A stretch of 64,000 bases of DNA from Epiperipatus broadwayi (GCA_028023455.1 JAQFVV010012394.1:19488353-19552352), one strand, 5' to 3'. Numbered from the stretch's first letter, positions 22,914 through 36,864 are shown. The notes: generated by a model not told the origin, from the sequence alone. Numbers and translations are program-made.

Positions 22914-25320
22914 TGTAATGCTTGCATCATTAAGACAAATATAAATAGAACTAAATAGATTTCTATTAGAATTTTTAATAATTATAATAATGATAAATCA
23001 CATGAATTTAAAATATATCTCTACACATTATATTGCAATTAAAAGTCATAAGAAAACAAACATGTTTACAGTAGTCATAAGAATTTTGGAGCTATTATGA
23101 ATTTGTTGCAATGAAGCAAATAGGAATTACGCCTTTTCTTAAAAATCTTAATACTCTCAAATCAAATTGTAAATAAAAATGATCAGTTGAACTGTGAGAA
23201 AGTAAAATTACTATGAAGGATGCATAATGATAGAAAATTATTTTTATGTTAATTGTTTTGGTTTGTGTCATATAGGAAAATAAAATATGATACTAAAAAT
23301 TTTAACAGATGGATTGATTTTCCATTGGCCACAACTTAACAATAAAGATTAAACTTTCATCTCTGATGTACTTCATGAAATGCATACATTGCATTTGATT
23401 TTTAATCAAACTTTAATTCAATATCTATGAAATAGGGTTAGTATAGATATGTCTGGTAAAATCTTTATAGATTAATATAATAGTTTTAGAACTTTTGAAC
23501 CTGTTTATAATACAGTTATTAAAGATAAGGAAAATATTAGACTGGGTAAAATAAGGTTGCATAGAAAATATGGAACCCAATTCATTTAATAGAGATCTGC
23601 AATTAATTAAATAATTAATTGAATGTTTCACAGAAATTTGTGGATGTTTAGGAAGTTAAGATGCAATTTATAAATCTTTAGCTTATCTGCCGCTCTACTA
23701 CTGCAGGAAACTCCAGGGCAGGGATTAAACATGGCAACATATTTTACAGGAGACTTAAAAGTGTCAATTTATCTGTCATTTATTTATATACACATAAAGA
23801 GTTTTTATTTATAGCTGCTTATAAATTAATATTGATGTTCTAAATCTACAAATAAAAACTCTACAAACATAGAAGGATTAAAAATAAAATATCAGAAATG
23901 AATTCTGAGATGACTATACAAAGCAATGTGTCCACATATAATAGATGTTTATCTTTCATTTATTTGGTATTTTGCAATACTATATTTTAACTTCTTCAGT
24001 GGATTTTATTTTTTGAAATACTTCAATATCTGCCTATTTATAGTTCTTAATATTTTATTCTGAATCATATTCCAATAAAAGCAGTCAATATTGAACTTTA
24101 TAATGCAAATGGGATCTACATTTTCCACAAAAATCATACTCCTTCATAATTTACTTTTTATGAAAGTCTTCCTGATCAATCCAATGAAAATCTACTATAC
24201 AGTATCTCATCTGGCTATTATATTTTCCAAATGAAATATTCTTTTTATTACACTCATAGAAGATTTATATCTTACTTCCATACAGTAATTTGTGCAAAAT
24301 AACTAGTGATCAAATCAGAAAACCTCTGATAGTCATCTTTTTTTTTTTTTTTCAAATTTGACTCACCAAATAAATTATGACAGATAATAAAAAAAAATCT
24401 GATTTTAAAATTACTTGATGTAATTTTGAAGTTGCAGCTTTTTGAAATCTTAAAAAAAAATCATCATAATTTTGCATTCGTATGCAATTACATGAGGAAT
24501 GATTATTCAAGCTAGAATTAAGATAGAAGGTTATAGAAAGTACCACATTGTAACTAATTTTACAAGTTTTCATGTGTTAGATAACATGGTTAGACTTAGA
24601 TAATTTTTATTTTCAGAATCCTTTCGTAAAGCTTTTTAATTTAACTTTTTTAAGAACCTAAATTTAAAAAATTTTGAGAAAATGTATATACCTTGACATA
24701 ATTTATGGAAAGTTTCATAGTGGAATCAAAAAAGAACCATATTTTATTATTTTTGAAAATTGCTTTACAAACAAAACAACCAAACAATAACAAATTGAAA
24801 TTTTAATTCAAATTTTCAGTTATTTTGAAAGAAAATCTCTTACATTTTAAAATAAAGAGTTACAGCAAAGTAAGCCAAAAAATTAATTGAGGAAAGATAA
24901 CAAAAACCATTGAATATAGTATTCATATAATAACTTATTTTTGTCTGCATAACTTATTTAAAATGTTTTTGTGTATCTTTATGCATGCTAGCTTCATTAT
25001 ACATTATTCTATATAAACATCCTCAACTGTTTTTGATGATAATTTTGAAGAATCCTAAGTTACCGCATCCATTTCTTATTCGCAGAAGTAATAAATGTGA
25101 CTAGTGGAATAATTGAGATTTATCACAATAAAAATTTGCAACAAACTAAGTTAATCATCAGTTAGCAGGGCAATGAAAGAATTTCATTTTCACTGCCTCA
25201 CTTATCATGTTCTTAGCTAAAATTACCCCAAGCCATCAATAATTATTGTATTCACATATTACATATCCTTTTACCTATGCCAAATGTGCTAATTTGTTTC
25301 AAAATTTATTCTGATGTCAA
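22914..25320. other. AT-rich intergenic DNA, no gene seen
   Basis: No recognisable coding or repeat family. A T-run at 24339-24352 is the only notable simple sequence. Confidence 0.6.
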
Positions 25321-25392
25321 GCATTGGTGGCCTAGCGGTTAGTATAGCTGCCTTCCAAGCAGCTGGCCCGTGTTCGCTTTTCGGTCAATGCT
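25321..25392 (+). tRNA. tRNA-Gly(UCC)-like sequence, probably a pseudogene or SINE head
   Basis: The acceptor strands GCATTGG and TCAATGC pair with one G-T. The A box reads TGGCCTAGCGG. The anticodon arm is GCTGC-CTTCCAA-GCAGC with anticodon TCC (25354-25356). The T arm is degraded: CCGTG against TTCGG, loop TTCGCTT, so the B box is weak. It resembles animal tRNA-Gly(UCC) throughout. The bases just after it (ATGCTTCGACA) resemble those after the tRNA-like sequence near 51.1 kb (ATGCTATGACA), so both may be heads of one SINE family. A functional gene is possible but less likely. Confidence 0.65.
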
Positions 25393-25912
25393 TCGACATA
25401 TATATATAAAAACTGTTCATTTTTTTATCTATGAAAATACAGAATGAAAACAATAGAATTTCTCAGTGCCTGAATTTGTAAATAAAATATACTTTAATTT
25501 TTTTATTTCTTTATTTTTTTATTGAAGAAAAGAAATTATACAGAATCAATAAGGGAACTTCTTGTAATTATACATCTGAAAAGGACATTGTAATTAGATG
25601 ATCTCTGGAATCTTGCTATTATTGTAAGTCTTTCCCGGTTTGCCCAGACTATTACATACTCCTTTACAATGAGCTGTTGCATGGAAATACCAGTCAGCCT
25701 TAATATTCCCTAATCACTTTCATGTTGGCATACATTAAATAAATTTTTTGTTTTTAAACAATGTTGCAAGATTACGTGAAACATACTATATTTTTTCAAA
25801 TCTGATATCAATCACAAAAATATTTATTGGTCTATATTTTAAAAAAAGAAGATCCCATTGTGATCCCATAATGAAATTTTACAAGTGATGCCAAGATACT
25901 TACATTTTTAAG

Positions 25913-25932
25913 TGTGTGTGTGTGTGGGGGGG
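25913..25932. repeat. (TG)n/(G)n microsatellite
   Basis: A GT run followed by eight G residues. Confidence 0.9.
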
Positions 25933-26225
25933 GTAAATTATTTAAATTTAGGTTTGTGAAATTCAAGATAAAAATTTTACTAAATGATTTTAAAATTAAA
26001 ACATGGGGAAAAAATAGGAATGTTTCATATCATAATAAAACTTAAGAAATACAAACTACAATTTGATATTCTTAGCATTCTAGCTTGAGTAAATCATTCA
26101 TTATGTAAGTGCAAAATTGTGATTTTAAATATATCAGATAATTTTTTTTTACTGTCTGTGGAATACAATACAGAGAGCGTACCAATAGCTCAAACAAGCT
26201 CTTAATTAATAAGAGAGGTATGAGA

Positions 26226-26295
26226 AAATATTTAAAATCTCCAGACCAACTGGTTTCGAGCTTATGGCTCACGTCAGTGGAGAGCTAGAATATTT
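26226..26295 (-). ncRNA. Type I hammerhead ribozyme (A9 replaced)
   Basis: On the minus strand: core CTGACGT (26277-26271), stem II GAGC-CATAA-GCTC, GAAA (26257-26254), stem III ACC-AGTT-GGT with a real loop, cleavage after C at 26244 (GTC). Stem I is strong: TCTCCA with TGGAGA at the core (26283-26278, 26243-26238), an internal loop CTAGC/TTTTA, then AAATATT with AATATTT. The only deviation is T where the core normally has A at position 9, which should reduce activity. Confidence 0.7.
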
Positions 26296-26358
26296 GGACA
26301 CTATGTGAGCCATAATCTCGAAACCAGTTGGTCTGGAGATGAGAGTGTTCTGGATAGA
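26290..26358 (+). ncRNA. Degraded hammerhead ribozyme, right arm
   Basis: The 3' half matches the opposing copy: GTGAGCCATAATCTCGAAAC and AGTTGGTCTGGAGAT. The 5' core strand reads CTATG instead of CTGACG, and stem II has one mismatch, so it should be inactive. Confidence 0.6.
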
Positions 26359-26434
26359 GATTTTAAATATTTTCTCATACCGCACTTATTAATTAAAAGC
26401 TTGTTTGAGCTATTGGTACACTCTCTGTATTGAA

Positions 26435-29400
26435 TTTTTGTATACCACACAGGCATGATTACTTATAACTATCAGTTATAACAACTAATAATGTGATTAA
26501 AATTAGTTTTGTTCCAATATATGTCTAATATTTTATGTTTCAAATTCTCTAGATATACATAAGTAATTAATTTTAGTCTTTTTTGATTTTCCAAAATTTA
26601 TTTTTTGATCACAACCTAGATATTTTGATCTGTGTTGTATTTTTTTTTAAATCAGTATTAATATATATCCCATTCTGTAGAAAATAATGATCAAAATTTT
26701 TGTGATTATTGAATGATTTATACATTTTTTATTTGTATTCTAAGAAGAACTCAAGGATTATACTGTATACTGAAAATCATTAAACAATTAGACTTAACAT
26801 AATATGATTGTATTAATTGATTGTGCATGTGGTACTCACAAACTTTTTCAATAAAAAAATGACAAAAAAGTATTTTTACCTATATTTTTTGAAAAGGTGT
26901 TTTCTGTGATAAATATTTATTTTTATATAGCGCAGTATTTATTGTAATATATTCAGAAATAAATCAATTTTCAGACATGCGCTGTTTTATTTGTTAAAAT
27001 TCAAAAATAATATTTCTTGTGAAAATGTTGGACTTATTTATACTATTAAAATTTTTGCAATTATTTATTACATGCAATTTAAAAGAATTAGATCATATGA
27101 TAGAAAATATTTACGTGTCTATATATTTTTTTTAAAATCATTTTGTCATATATCTTTTATCAAAAAAATATATAGAAAAAATTTCAAATACAATGGTAAT
27201 AAATGATTGGGAATATTATGAATATGAATTTTAGAAATTTCCATTAGATGCCAAAGTTACTGGCTTATTTAAAGATAAAAGTATTCATTTAATCTAGTCT
27301 GGATTATCCGTATCAGTTGCATTTTCACTGACAGAATGTTGATCATGTTTTAGTTTTTTCAGCATTATTCATAGCTTTGCAATTGTTTCATATGTGAAAA
27401 ATAATCAGTACAAAATAATTTATCAAAGTTGCCATAATATATGATTTAATAATTAAATAAGTCCATGTTTCTTATATCCCTATAACAATGCTTATTTTAT
27501 AGTTGATCAATCTGAGAGTTTAGAGTGACCATTCGTCTTCAGAGAATACATAAAATAGTTTATATACCTTCAAGGTCTATTACGTTTGTATTACAATAAA
27601 GTCAAATCCAATAAGTTTTTAATATTTTATTATTTTTTAAAATTGGTATCAAAATTATAAAAAAATAGCTAACTTAAAAAAAAAAACTTATAATCTTGTA
27701 ATATTTATTTTCTATTATTAATCTAAATATTAATGTATAAATTTTAAATTTAAGTTTAATATTTATTAGTAAACTTATTATTAACTAATCTTATTATTTT
27801 TATTATAAAATGTTTTTATAAATATTTTTTGAATTCTTGTCTAACTAATATTAATACTTACTTTTTTCTATCCAGCTTCTTATCGGCTACAAATTTGAAT
27901 TTTAAATAATTTCTTTTATGTTGTATAATAGTTCCTTTTAATTTTTTTAATAATTTATTTTACATTTCTTATAATTTTATTGCTTGAAATTATCTCAAAC
28001 CTATTTATATTAAGGCTGTTTTTAAACCAAAATCTTTATTTGATGCAAGTTTAAGACTATAAGGATAGCTTCTTTGATTTTTCTTTTTCTTTTGTTATTT
28101 GTGTATTAACTGCTTGGGTCTAAGCTGCCATATTGAATTTTTTAAAATACTGGCCTGAGGCACAATTTTCACAATAACTTCAGTTTTAATTATGTTAGAG
28201 CAAAAACAATTACATTGTTAGAAACTAGAAAAACTAAGGAAAACAATAAGCATAAAATAAATAGTGATAACTATATAAAAAATATGGAAAAAAGAGAAAT
28301 TTTCACATCCGAAATAATTATTTTATTGTTTGTTCATAATTTGGAAATTAGCATTAACTAAAATTCAAATTACATCTTCAGTGATAATTTCTTTATATTC
28401 TTCGCAAAATTATCTTTCTAAACATGTATAACATGTCTTACCTGAGATAATCCATAGCTTCACAATGTCCAAAAGAAGTTGGTTATGAATTCTTCATTTT
28501 TATCTTGTACCCCAACATTTCCAAATGTCAAAACCATCTATAAAGAAAAAGATTCATCCTAATAAAAGATACAAAAGAGATCATCATAGCAATTGGCTTC
28601 TTATCTATCTAAAACTAGAAATTGTATGCTACTGTCTATATCACTGATAAAATGAATTTCATCTCTTCATTTTATATTTTTTTGTGTACATCAGTGATGT
28701 TTATATTCTTTATGGACACCAGTGATGCTATGTTGTTATATTTATTGTATCACATAGATATAATTTATTTGCATATAGTCCATTTGTTAGCTATAGACTT
28801 GAAAATAATGTTATGAAACATATAGCAAAACCAGAGTGACTCCAAAGCATGAACAAGAATAAACAAAAACATAAACAAGAATCAGAATTTGATTATTAGT
28901 TTTATAACTCATTACTTGTAAACACAAACTTATTATATAAACATAATTATAAATAATAAATTATTAAACTTTTTGAAAATCATTATTTTATAAAATAAGT
29001 GGATTAGAACTTTAGAAAAGTATGATAGATATGAATTCTATATGAGCATAAATAAATATATAACTACAAACTAAAATTATAAAAAAATTAAAATTTTTAT
29101 ACTTACGAGTCATTACATTGAAGCTCTATTGTAGGCCTTGTTTGTGAATAACACACGGCAAATGTTAACTTGCATTCGGTAAACCATTTTTTTTTCTTTT
29201 AGCGTTTCGTGATAATTACAAAAATTATCAAAAAACAAAAAAATTAAATACTGTGGTCGATTAAAACTACTGCCAAAAATCCAAATTTCAACAGATTTTT
29301 TTTTGAGGTAGACATTTTTGGAATCACATGACAGAGAGCTATCAAATGCCTGTATTTTGGTTGACGTCATGCTTATACTTTTTACATCACTAAAGAAAGA

Positions 29401-32400
29401 AAACAACATGTTATCGACGACGAGCGCTCACTGAGCTTAAATCATTTTGATACTATCCCTCTCAAATACAAGTCCTGTCTCTATTGCATGCAAATAAACT
29501 GGTGATTTTTGGTCACATTTATGTTGTGCTAATCTTCTGTAAATTAAATTTTTTTGTTTCTTTGATATAATTAATTTTAATATATTTTGCCATTTTTTGC
29601 ATTTAATTTCATATACTCCATTTATACCATTATGTAAATTTTCATTAGATTTTTAAATATAAAATGTTAATTACGTTTTCCCTTTTTTTATTTATTATTT
29701 TAAAGTTTATTATATTGTTAAACTTTTTATTCTAATTTTATTTGATTTTATCCTTATTATTACAAGGTTTAATACTTATATAATTAATTTTATTATTACT
29801 ATCTTTAAAATTTTTATCTTTATTATCATTGCAAATTTAAATTTCTCTCAACTTTATATTATTTTTAAGTTTAATTGGCTAATCATTATTTAAAAGTTTA
29901 TCCTTTATTACCTTTACTTATCTATTAATAATTATCCTTATTTGAGTAATAATTTATAATCCTGCGAACTTTAGAATTTGTAGCATTAATTTTAGTAATA
30001 TTATCTATAATGTCTTTTTTTTTTAATGGATTGACATTTATATTATATCTACCATTTATATAGAATTTAATTAAAATTATGTCTAAATGTATAAGCATAT
30101 TATTTTTTTCTATAGTAAATTTAATATTTTTATTTCATTTAAAATCATCAATAAAAAAATTGTCTCCGAGTCTTATTAAATATTAACAAATGATCAACCA
30201 TATATCTTTTTATGAAAATTGGAATATTTTTGTTAACATTGCAACTTTTAAATTTTCCATGTATATATAACTTACCACTTCACTTAACACTCCTCCTGTT
30301 AACAAACCTTTTGGTTTGTAATATTCTCCATTGAATTTGATTTTAATAATCTTTGCAACAAATATCAATAATTTCCTTTGTTTCATAAGTAAATCTATAT
30401 TTAGATTGATCAAATATAAAATAAAATAACCATTGTAATAATGATAAAAGAAAATTGGAATTGTTTAAGTTATTTTATTATTTCATCAATACATAAAGAA
30501 GATGTAAAATGAACGAACAAGTATAATAAATACTTCATAAACAACATGATTTCAAAAATCTGCATCGATCTGTTTTACTGAGCCATAATTCACAAATCTA
30601 TTTTATGGAATTTACACGCAGTAATTTTTTTTTTTTTGCTATTGTTCAATAATAAACATAGATATATATATAAAAATTATTTTAAATAAAAATTTGTTTA
30701 AAAGCTTATTCTTAACCTAGAAAAAAAAGATGAATTAAATAATATGAATAGCATGTTTAGCTTGATATTTTATAAAATAATCAAATGGTTATTGTTTGGG
30801 AGTTCATAAGAAGTTTGAGTATTGGAAGGGACAATTGGAGCTACAATCAATGGGTCTCTAACTATATCCTTACATTTTATGTCCGCACTAAACATTGTGG
30901 GACAGGGATGAGATTTAATTCATTTTATAAATCCTTGTAGATTATATCTAACTATATATTGCCATCACATATTAAATGGATTTCTGATGTCACTGGTTCA
31001 AAATGTTTATTATATAGATTTATTAAAATTCAAATACATTTTAGTTACATATTCCTTTGAATTAATTCTAATTACCTGGATATTTGATGAGAATGAATTT
31101 GTTCTCACTTACTATTTTATTCTTAATTTATCACTTTCATATTATTTAATAAAAAATAAAATTTTAGAAAATGTTTTAAATTATGTTTAATGATTGTTTA
31201 AAAAAACTTTCTTGGAAATAAAGGGAATAGAAAATGTCATATTTTTTTAAATGTATAAATGTGATTAACTAAATCATTGCTATAATTGATTATTTGAATA
31301 TATCTAATGTAGATATTGTGAAAATTATAGTTGACTAATAATTTGTTTATAAGATTTATCTACAATTAACTAATAATAAACCTAATTCAAAACATGTTAT
31401 ATTAGAATAATTTGCTATTATCATAGCCAAAATGACTGATGCTGCTCAATGTGATGATAGAATGATAACTCCAAAGCTAAAGTGCCTCTGGTTTCTAGCT
31501 CGGACTACTACCTTGGTGTTTGAATATTAACTGACATATATATAGTTTACCTTGACAATGGCTGATGCTATTTCGTCAAATTATCGGTATGTAATGGAAA
31601 ATAATACACGGTTTAGCCCAAAAAGTAATAATTTATCTACATCATACAACCGTGAAAATATTAAATATAATATATATATAATCAAATTATGCTATTAGAT
31701 ATATGAGTCTTCATATATGAATATCTAATAAATAAATTGAATGCATTATTTTTTTAAATTATGATTGTGTTTTCTATAGATTTTTGAAATAATTTTAACA
31801 AGATCTATTCCAGTAATTGAGAATCTCTTTTTATAATAATCTGTATTTAGATCCAAATAGAACTGGTGTAAATAAATTCTGTTACTAACTACTTTTATTG
31901 AAAAGGGATATATTATGTTTATTAATTTCACTTCAGATAAGTAAAATGTTAATAAAATTTACAATTTTTAGTAAAGAAAACCATTAATATTTTAATTAAA
32001 AGCTCTCTAATAGAAAAAAAATTAATGTAGCTATGTATAGTTGCTGTAAACATAGTTTTAATCATGGCCTTTCAGAAAGTTCGGATTTTTTGATTTATTT
32101 AAGATGGTCAGTGGTGATATTCCAGAAACAGAAATTAGAAAAGTTGTCTGTGTTAATATCATTTTAGTCTTACAGAGTGATTTCAATAGAAAATTAAGAA
32201 AGTCATTTAATAAATATAAGAAAAATTGTTCAAAATTGAGATTGTAACTCTGGTTCATGCAGATAGTATAATCTATCTCATCTAAGAACAAAGCATCTTT
32301 TGAAACACAGACCTACTTTATATTATTTAAAAGTGACAGCTTATTGATATTTTTCTTATCTGCCAAAACTTAAATCTAAAATTTGGTTCTTGGATAGCCA

Positions 32401-34379
32401 GTCATCTCTATTTGGTGATGTGATATAAATATTTTTAAGAATAGCTTTTTTAACATTTGCATTTTTTGTTTCTGATTCCTGTTCCTCTTTAATATTGCTC
32501 AATTTTATATCTTTGTAATATCCATTTTGTCATATTGCTCCAAAAGATGTGAGAAACGAATTTGTGTCATTCATTAGCTAATATTTGTCTCAGGCCAAGA
32601 ATTTAGGTACAGCAGGAAATCCTTTAAGAAACAGAATAATTTTGATGTAAAAAATGAGCTTCACATAAAATTTCAAACAAATTTCTTGGTGCTTGTGAGT
32701 TTTCAAGTAAACCAAGTATTTTTAAAAAAAACTTCAGTTTTGGGGGCCTCCAAAAAATGTTTATAAAAAATGCCTGTTAGAAAATGTCATATTTAATAAT
32801 TATATTTTATTTTTTATTTATGTTATTTTAAAAAAAGAAATCATTGTGGAAAAATTATTTACAATATTTACAGTTTATTTTCTTTTTTTGGATTAACTTA
32901 CTAATAGAAAAATGGGAAAAAAATATAAATACAATATTTACACTTTATTCATTATGATCATTAACACAGACTTTTTGGAAGGGCAGGATCCCGTACCTTT
33001 GGAAATAGTCCACTGCATTACATTCTATGACAGGAAGTCCCAATTTTTTATCATTATGATAATTTACCAAAAAAAAAATTTGACAAAAAGAAACATGCTG
33101 AATTGAACCAAAGTACAACAAATTAAGTGTGTCTAGCTGCTGTACCACGATATAATATAAGTAAAATAAAGCTTCTTAATGAAATTTATTGGAATTTATT
33201 CTTTTTTTGAAATTTAACAATCGATTTATTAATTTTGTTTTAATTTAAATACTAGCACATCTTCGGTAGGATTATAGGCCCTTGAAACTGTACATTTATC
33301 AAAAATACAGGGTGCCAAATTGAAAAACTCACAAGTACCAATTTCTTTTTTTTTTTTTAGACTTATCAATAAAGTCAGGTAGTTATAGTTTTCTTAAATG
33401 TTATTGGGGTCTAATCAAACAAATATCATTAACCATATAATTTGAAGCTCTCCCATTTATGAATAGACAAACAGAATTAAAAATCTTTATGAAATCATAA
33501 ATAAAGTGAGTTTTGATTAAGACTCTTTCTAAAAATCTTGTCTTTCAAAAATATTTAGTAATTACCATAAAAATATAACTTCATGAATTCTCATATAAAT
33601 ATTTTAAAGTCATTTATTTTCATAATATTAAGCCAATAATACCTATGGCAATACGTATGTAAAGTTTTGCCTGTTTTCATAATATTATTGAAAATTGTTG
33701 AATTGTATAGGAAAAACTATATATATATGCATTCAAAGAAATAATATTTATATGAAGTAAATAGATTTAATAGAAATACAAACTTTTTATATCAATAACA
33801 AAGCTTTTTTTAATTAGATTATGATGAACTTGACATAATCAAGGACAAAGAACGTTTACCTTTGGGCAGATAATTTAATGATGATATATAAACATTGTAA
33901 CTGATTCTGTAATATATAAAGAATATTTTATTGGTATGTGAAAATTTTAGTTCGTGTCATATTTAAACTTATGACTTATTGGATCTTTTCTTATAGTGGA
34001 TAGTAGTTCAATCCTAGCAATGTAAAATAGTAAATTATTGAATAACTATCACCTGATATATATTACATATTGAACACTATGATAAAACTTACATGAACAA
34101 ATATAAGCTAATCTTAAACTATTGATGAATTTTCAAATGACTGATGATGAAATGATTCTTGAATAGCAAGGATAGATGCTAATATTTATGAATCAGTTTT
34201 GGATGTTAAAAAAATCCCCCCCCCCCTAAGATGATAAGCAAACAGCATTTTGAGAATGTTTTACTATTGGATCAGTGGGTGTATTAGATTACTCATTAAG
34301 TAGCTTTACATCACTTCCTTCTAGCATATAGTTGAAGGATTTATTTCGCAAAATGAAGCTCATTATTTAATTGATTATT
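26435..34379. other. Long AT-rich interval without recognised genes
   Basis: No ORF here shows a known motif; the open stretches are short and consist of AT-driven residues. One slightly CpG-richer patch at 29330-29470 (GCGCTCGTCGTCG) lies on the minus strand upstream of an open frame of 98 codons (29409-29113) with a consensus-like splice donor (GTAAGTAT) just downstream of its stop. A host first exon there is conceivable but unsupported. Segments at 32040-32780 look like broken coding DNA that I could not identify. Confidence 0.5.
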
Positions 34380-34399
34380 AGTTATATACATCTATATAT

Positions 34400-35090
34400 A
34401 TATATAATCCATACGAATGTTTGTCTGTAAGGCTATCAAATTCACAAACAATTTTAAAAAACTTGTTTGTCCGTAATGCTGTCAGATTCATAATTAAAAA
34501 AACTAAATTTGTTTTTATAAACTAAACCGTAATTTATATTATGAGCATTTTATGCAAAGGAAGTAATTCCACTCTTTATATTTAATAATCCGTAATTTTT
34601 ATTATAAAGCATGTTTTGTGTAGAGGAAATAATTCCTCCATTAATAACCATAATTAAATTTTTTGTAATTCCACTCTTTATATTTAATAATCCGTAATTT
34701 TTATTATAAAGCAAGTTTTGTGTAAAGGAAATAATTCCTCCATTAATAATCATAATTAAATTTTTTTATGAAGCATTTTATGCAAAGGAAGTAATTCCTT
34801 CCTTATATTTAAGAGGCTTAATTTGATTACAAGCAAAAATTTATTCAAAGTAAATAATTCCACAAAGCAAAAAAAAATTTGTTAAAGCAACCAATAAAAA
34901 AGAACAACTATTACAAAAATGATGTCCTTTCAGGACGGGTACATTTCTCATATTCATTTATATAATATTAAATTTTTTTGTTTTATTCACATTCAATCTT
35001 TTAAAAAAAATTGTTAAAATAACCAATTAAAAAAAACATGGTCTTTCCATAGTCCAGGTACATCTGGTGATGTAATAATTAATGAGTTGA
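34400..35090. repeat. Unclassified interspersed repeat region with 102-bp tandem duplication
   Basis: It starts after an (AT)n run with repeated GTTTGTC(T/C)GTAA motifs (about 34420 and 34465). The unit with CCGTAATTTTTATTATAAAG occurs at 34590 and 34692, period 102. Two further related blocks near 34890 and 35020 share CAACCAATAAAAAA-like sequence and a GGTACAT motif. No coding potential. The block resembles a non-autonomous element or degenerate satellite; I could not assign it. Confidence 0.6.
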
Positions 35091-35977
35091 AATTTTTTTT
35101 CTGGACTTTATTATTATTTAAGGGCACTTGGTTAGATAATACTTTTAAGATTACATATATGGAATAAATATATTTCTTGGTAACTTAGACATTGAGTTGC
35201 TTATGGTAAGATAAAAATATAAAAAAGCAAGATTTACACTGAAAATGTCAAATTTTGCAATACAAGAATATTCATAGTGAAATAAATATATTCTGTATAT
35301 TGGATAAAAATATTAGAATAATCTAAGCTGAACAGTGTGACAAATGCAATTTATTTTATTTTCACTACTGATTTCATGAAGTTGATTAAATAATTGATTT
35401 GAAATAAGATTAAAATAAAAATAAATACTATAATAGACCAACTAGATAAATGGCTATTTGGATTGAGGTACGAAAGTTCTTGTTGAGAAATTTATAAAAC
35501 AAATAAACGATAATACAAATAATGATAACTGCATAATAAAAATTAAAGTTACACATGAAAATTCAAATTATATATTTAGCTGTCAAAATCATTAAACACA
35601 TATCACATTAAAAAAATACTTATTTTATGCATTTTGCTAATAAAAAATTTCATGTAAAGTGTACTTTCGGTTTTTCTGGTTGGAAAATTTGATTATTCAA
35701 ATAAATTTTTCAGATAACAAAATATTGCTTGTTTTTTTTTTTTTTTTTTTACAAATACTTTCTTGTTTTTTGTTTATTTATAAATAAATTATTGCTAAAA
35801 GAAAATAATATTTAGAATATAAAAATTTCTAATGTTAAGTTTGGGCTTTTATTTTTGAACAAGTATTCTAATTGAATACTGCTTCAGACAATCATTCTAA
35901 TAAATATATCTTTTTTAATTATTGGATATTGTTAATGCCTTATTGCAATGTTCTTAGCAAGAAAAATTACTGTGTAT

Positions 35978-36700
35978 TGTTGTTTCAGTTAAGTTATATT
36001 TCTGTTAGGAGAATATTAGTGGTGTATACTTATATATGTTTAATTTCCAATGTTCAGATGCTATAAAAAAAAAATTGCAGTTTAAATTTTTCAGACTTAT
36101 GCAAAAATAACTTTCATATGGTTTTTAATATATATTCAAGAATTATGCATTATATGGATTTTAAAAAAAAGCTAAATTATTCTGAATTGCTGTTTCAGTT
36201 GTTATATTTATGCTAGGAGAAAACAACATATACAGGCAGTTCTCGACTTTCATAGATTCTACTTTCGTACAATCTGCTATTTCATATGAAGGGCAGTAGA
36301 AAAAGATAGAGCATTTTATGAAACTTTTTATCAAGAAAAGAAAATAAGAATATTATTCAGTTGTCTCTTGATAAATTTATAAAGGAAACACCAGATACTA
36401 ATCAATAGTGTTATTTATGTATATGCCAATACACCTCACTAAAAATAAATATTAAAAAAATTGTTCTACTTTCGTATATTGCAACTTTCGTACACATTTG
36501 AGGAACCAATTAGGTGCAAAAGTCAAGGATTGCCTGTATGTAGTTAATTACCAGTGTTTAGATATTGTAAAAAACAATTGCAGTTTAAAATTTTTCAGGC
36601 TTATGCAATCGGTAAGTTAGTAATATCATTCAAATATATACAAGAATGTATGCATTATATGGATAAAATAAATTAGATGTTATGCTGGAAAATTTATAAA
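35978..36700. repeat. Tandem duplication of about 210 bp, one copy split by a MITE
   Basis: Copy A runs from about 35978 (TTGTTTCAGTTAAG) to 36180. Copy B starts about 36188 (GCTGTTTCAGTTG), is interrupted by the MITE at 36233-36536, and resumes with GATATTGTAAAAAACAATTG to about 36680. Shared blocks include GCAGTTTAAA and TGCATTATATGGAT. Copy A thus gives the empty-site counterpart of the insertion. Confidence 0.8.
36233..36536. mobile_element. TA-flanked MITE of pogo/mariner type
   Basis: Termini CAGGCAGTTCTCGACTTT and the complement of CAGGCAATCCTTGACTTT form imperfect inverted repeats. TA lies immediately outside both ends (36231-36232, 36537-36538). At 304 bp it has no coding sequence. 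CAG ends with TA duplication fit non-autonomous Tigger/pogo or mariner elements. It is unrelated in sequence to the CCTGGGTCTC elements in this window. Confidence 0.82.
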
Positions 36701-36864
36701 TTTATTTAAGATTCATCAAAGCTTATCAGTTTATGTTCAGAATTCATTCTATATAAGGGGCCTGTCTTTATTTTAAATCATTTACTCAAGAGTATTTTAA
36801 GTTCCCTTCGGTTATCTATTCCATTTTATACAACTGATATACACGACCATTTATATGTGAAAAA

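Larger units (their letters stand above)
26161..26434. repeat. Imperfect palindrome with opposed hammerhead sequences
   Basis: Left arm 26161-26275 and right arm about 26302-26434 are reverse complements, starting at GAATACAATACAGAGAG and including CCAATAGCTCAAACAAGC. The right arm has about 20 extra bases near 26340-26358. Each arm holds an HHR sequence pointing outward from the short centre. The arms differ at several sites, so the structure is not a recent artefact of assembly. Confidence 0.85.

Noticed and set aside
32040-32780. Possible broken transposase-like coding DNA
   Set aside because: Fragments suggested DNA-transposon proteins only vaguely; no diagnostic motif could be read.
34141-34180. 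CTGATGATGAAATG as a hammerhead candidate
   Set aside because: No stem II between the core strand and GAAA and no pairing for stem I.
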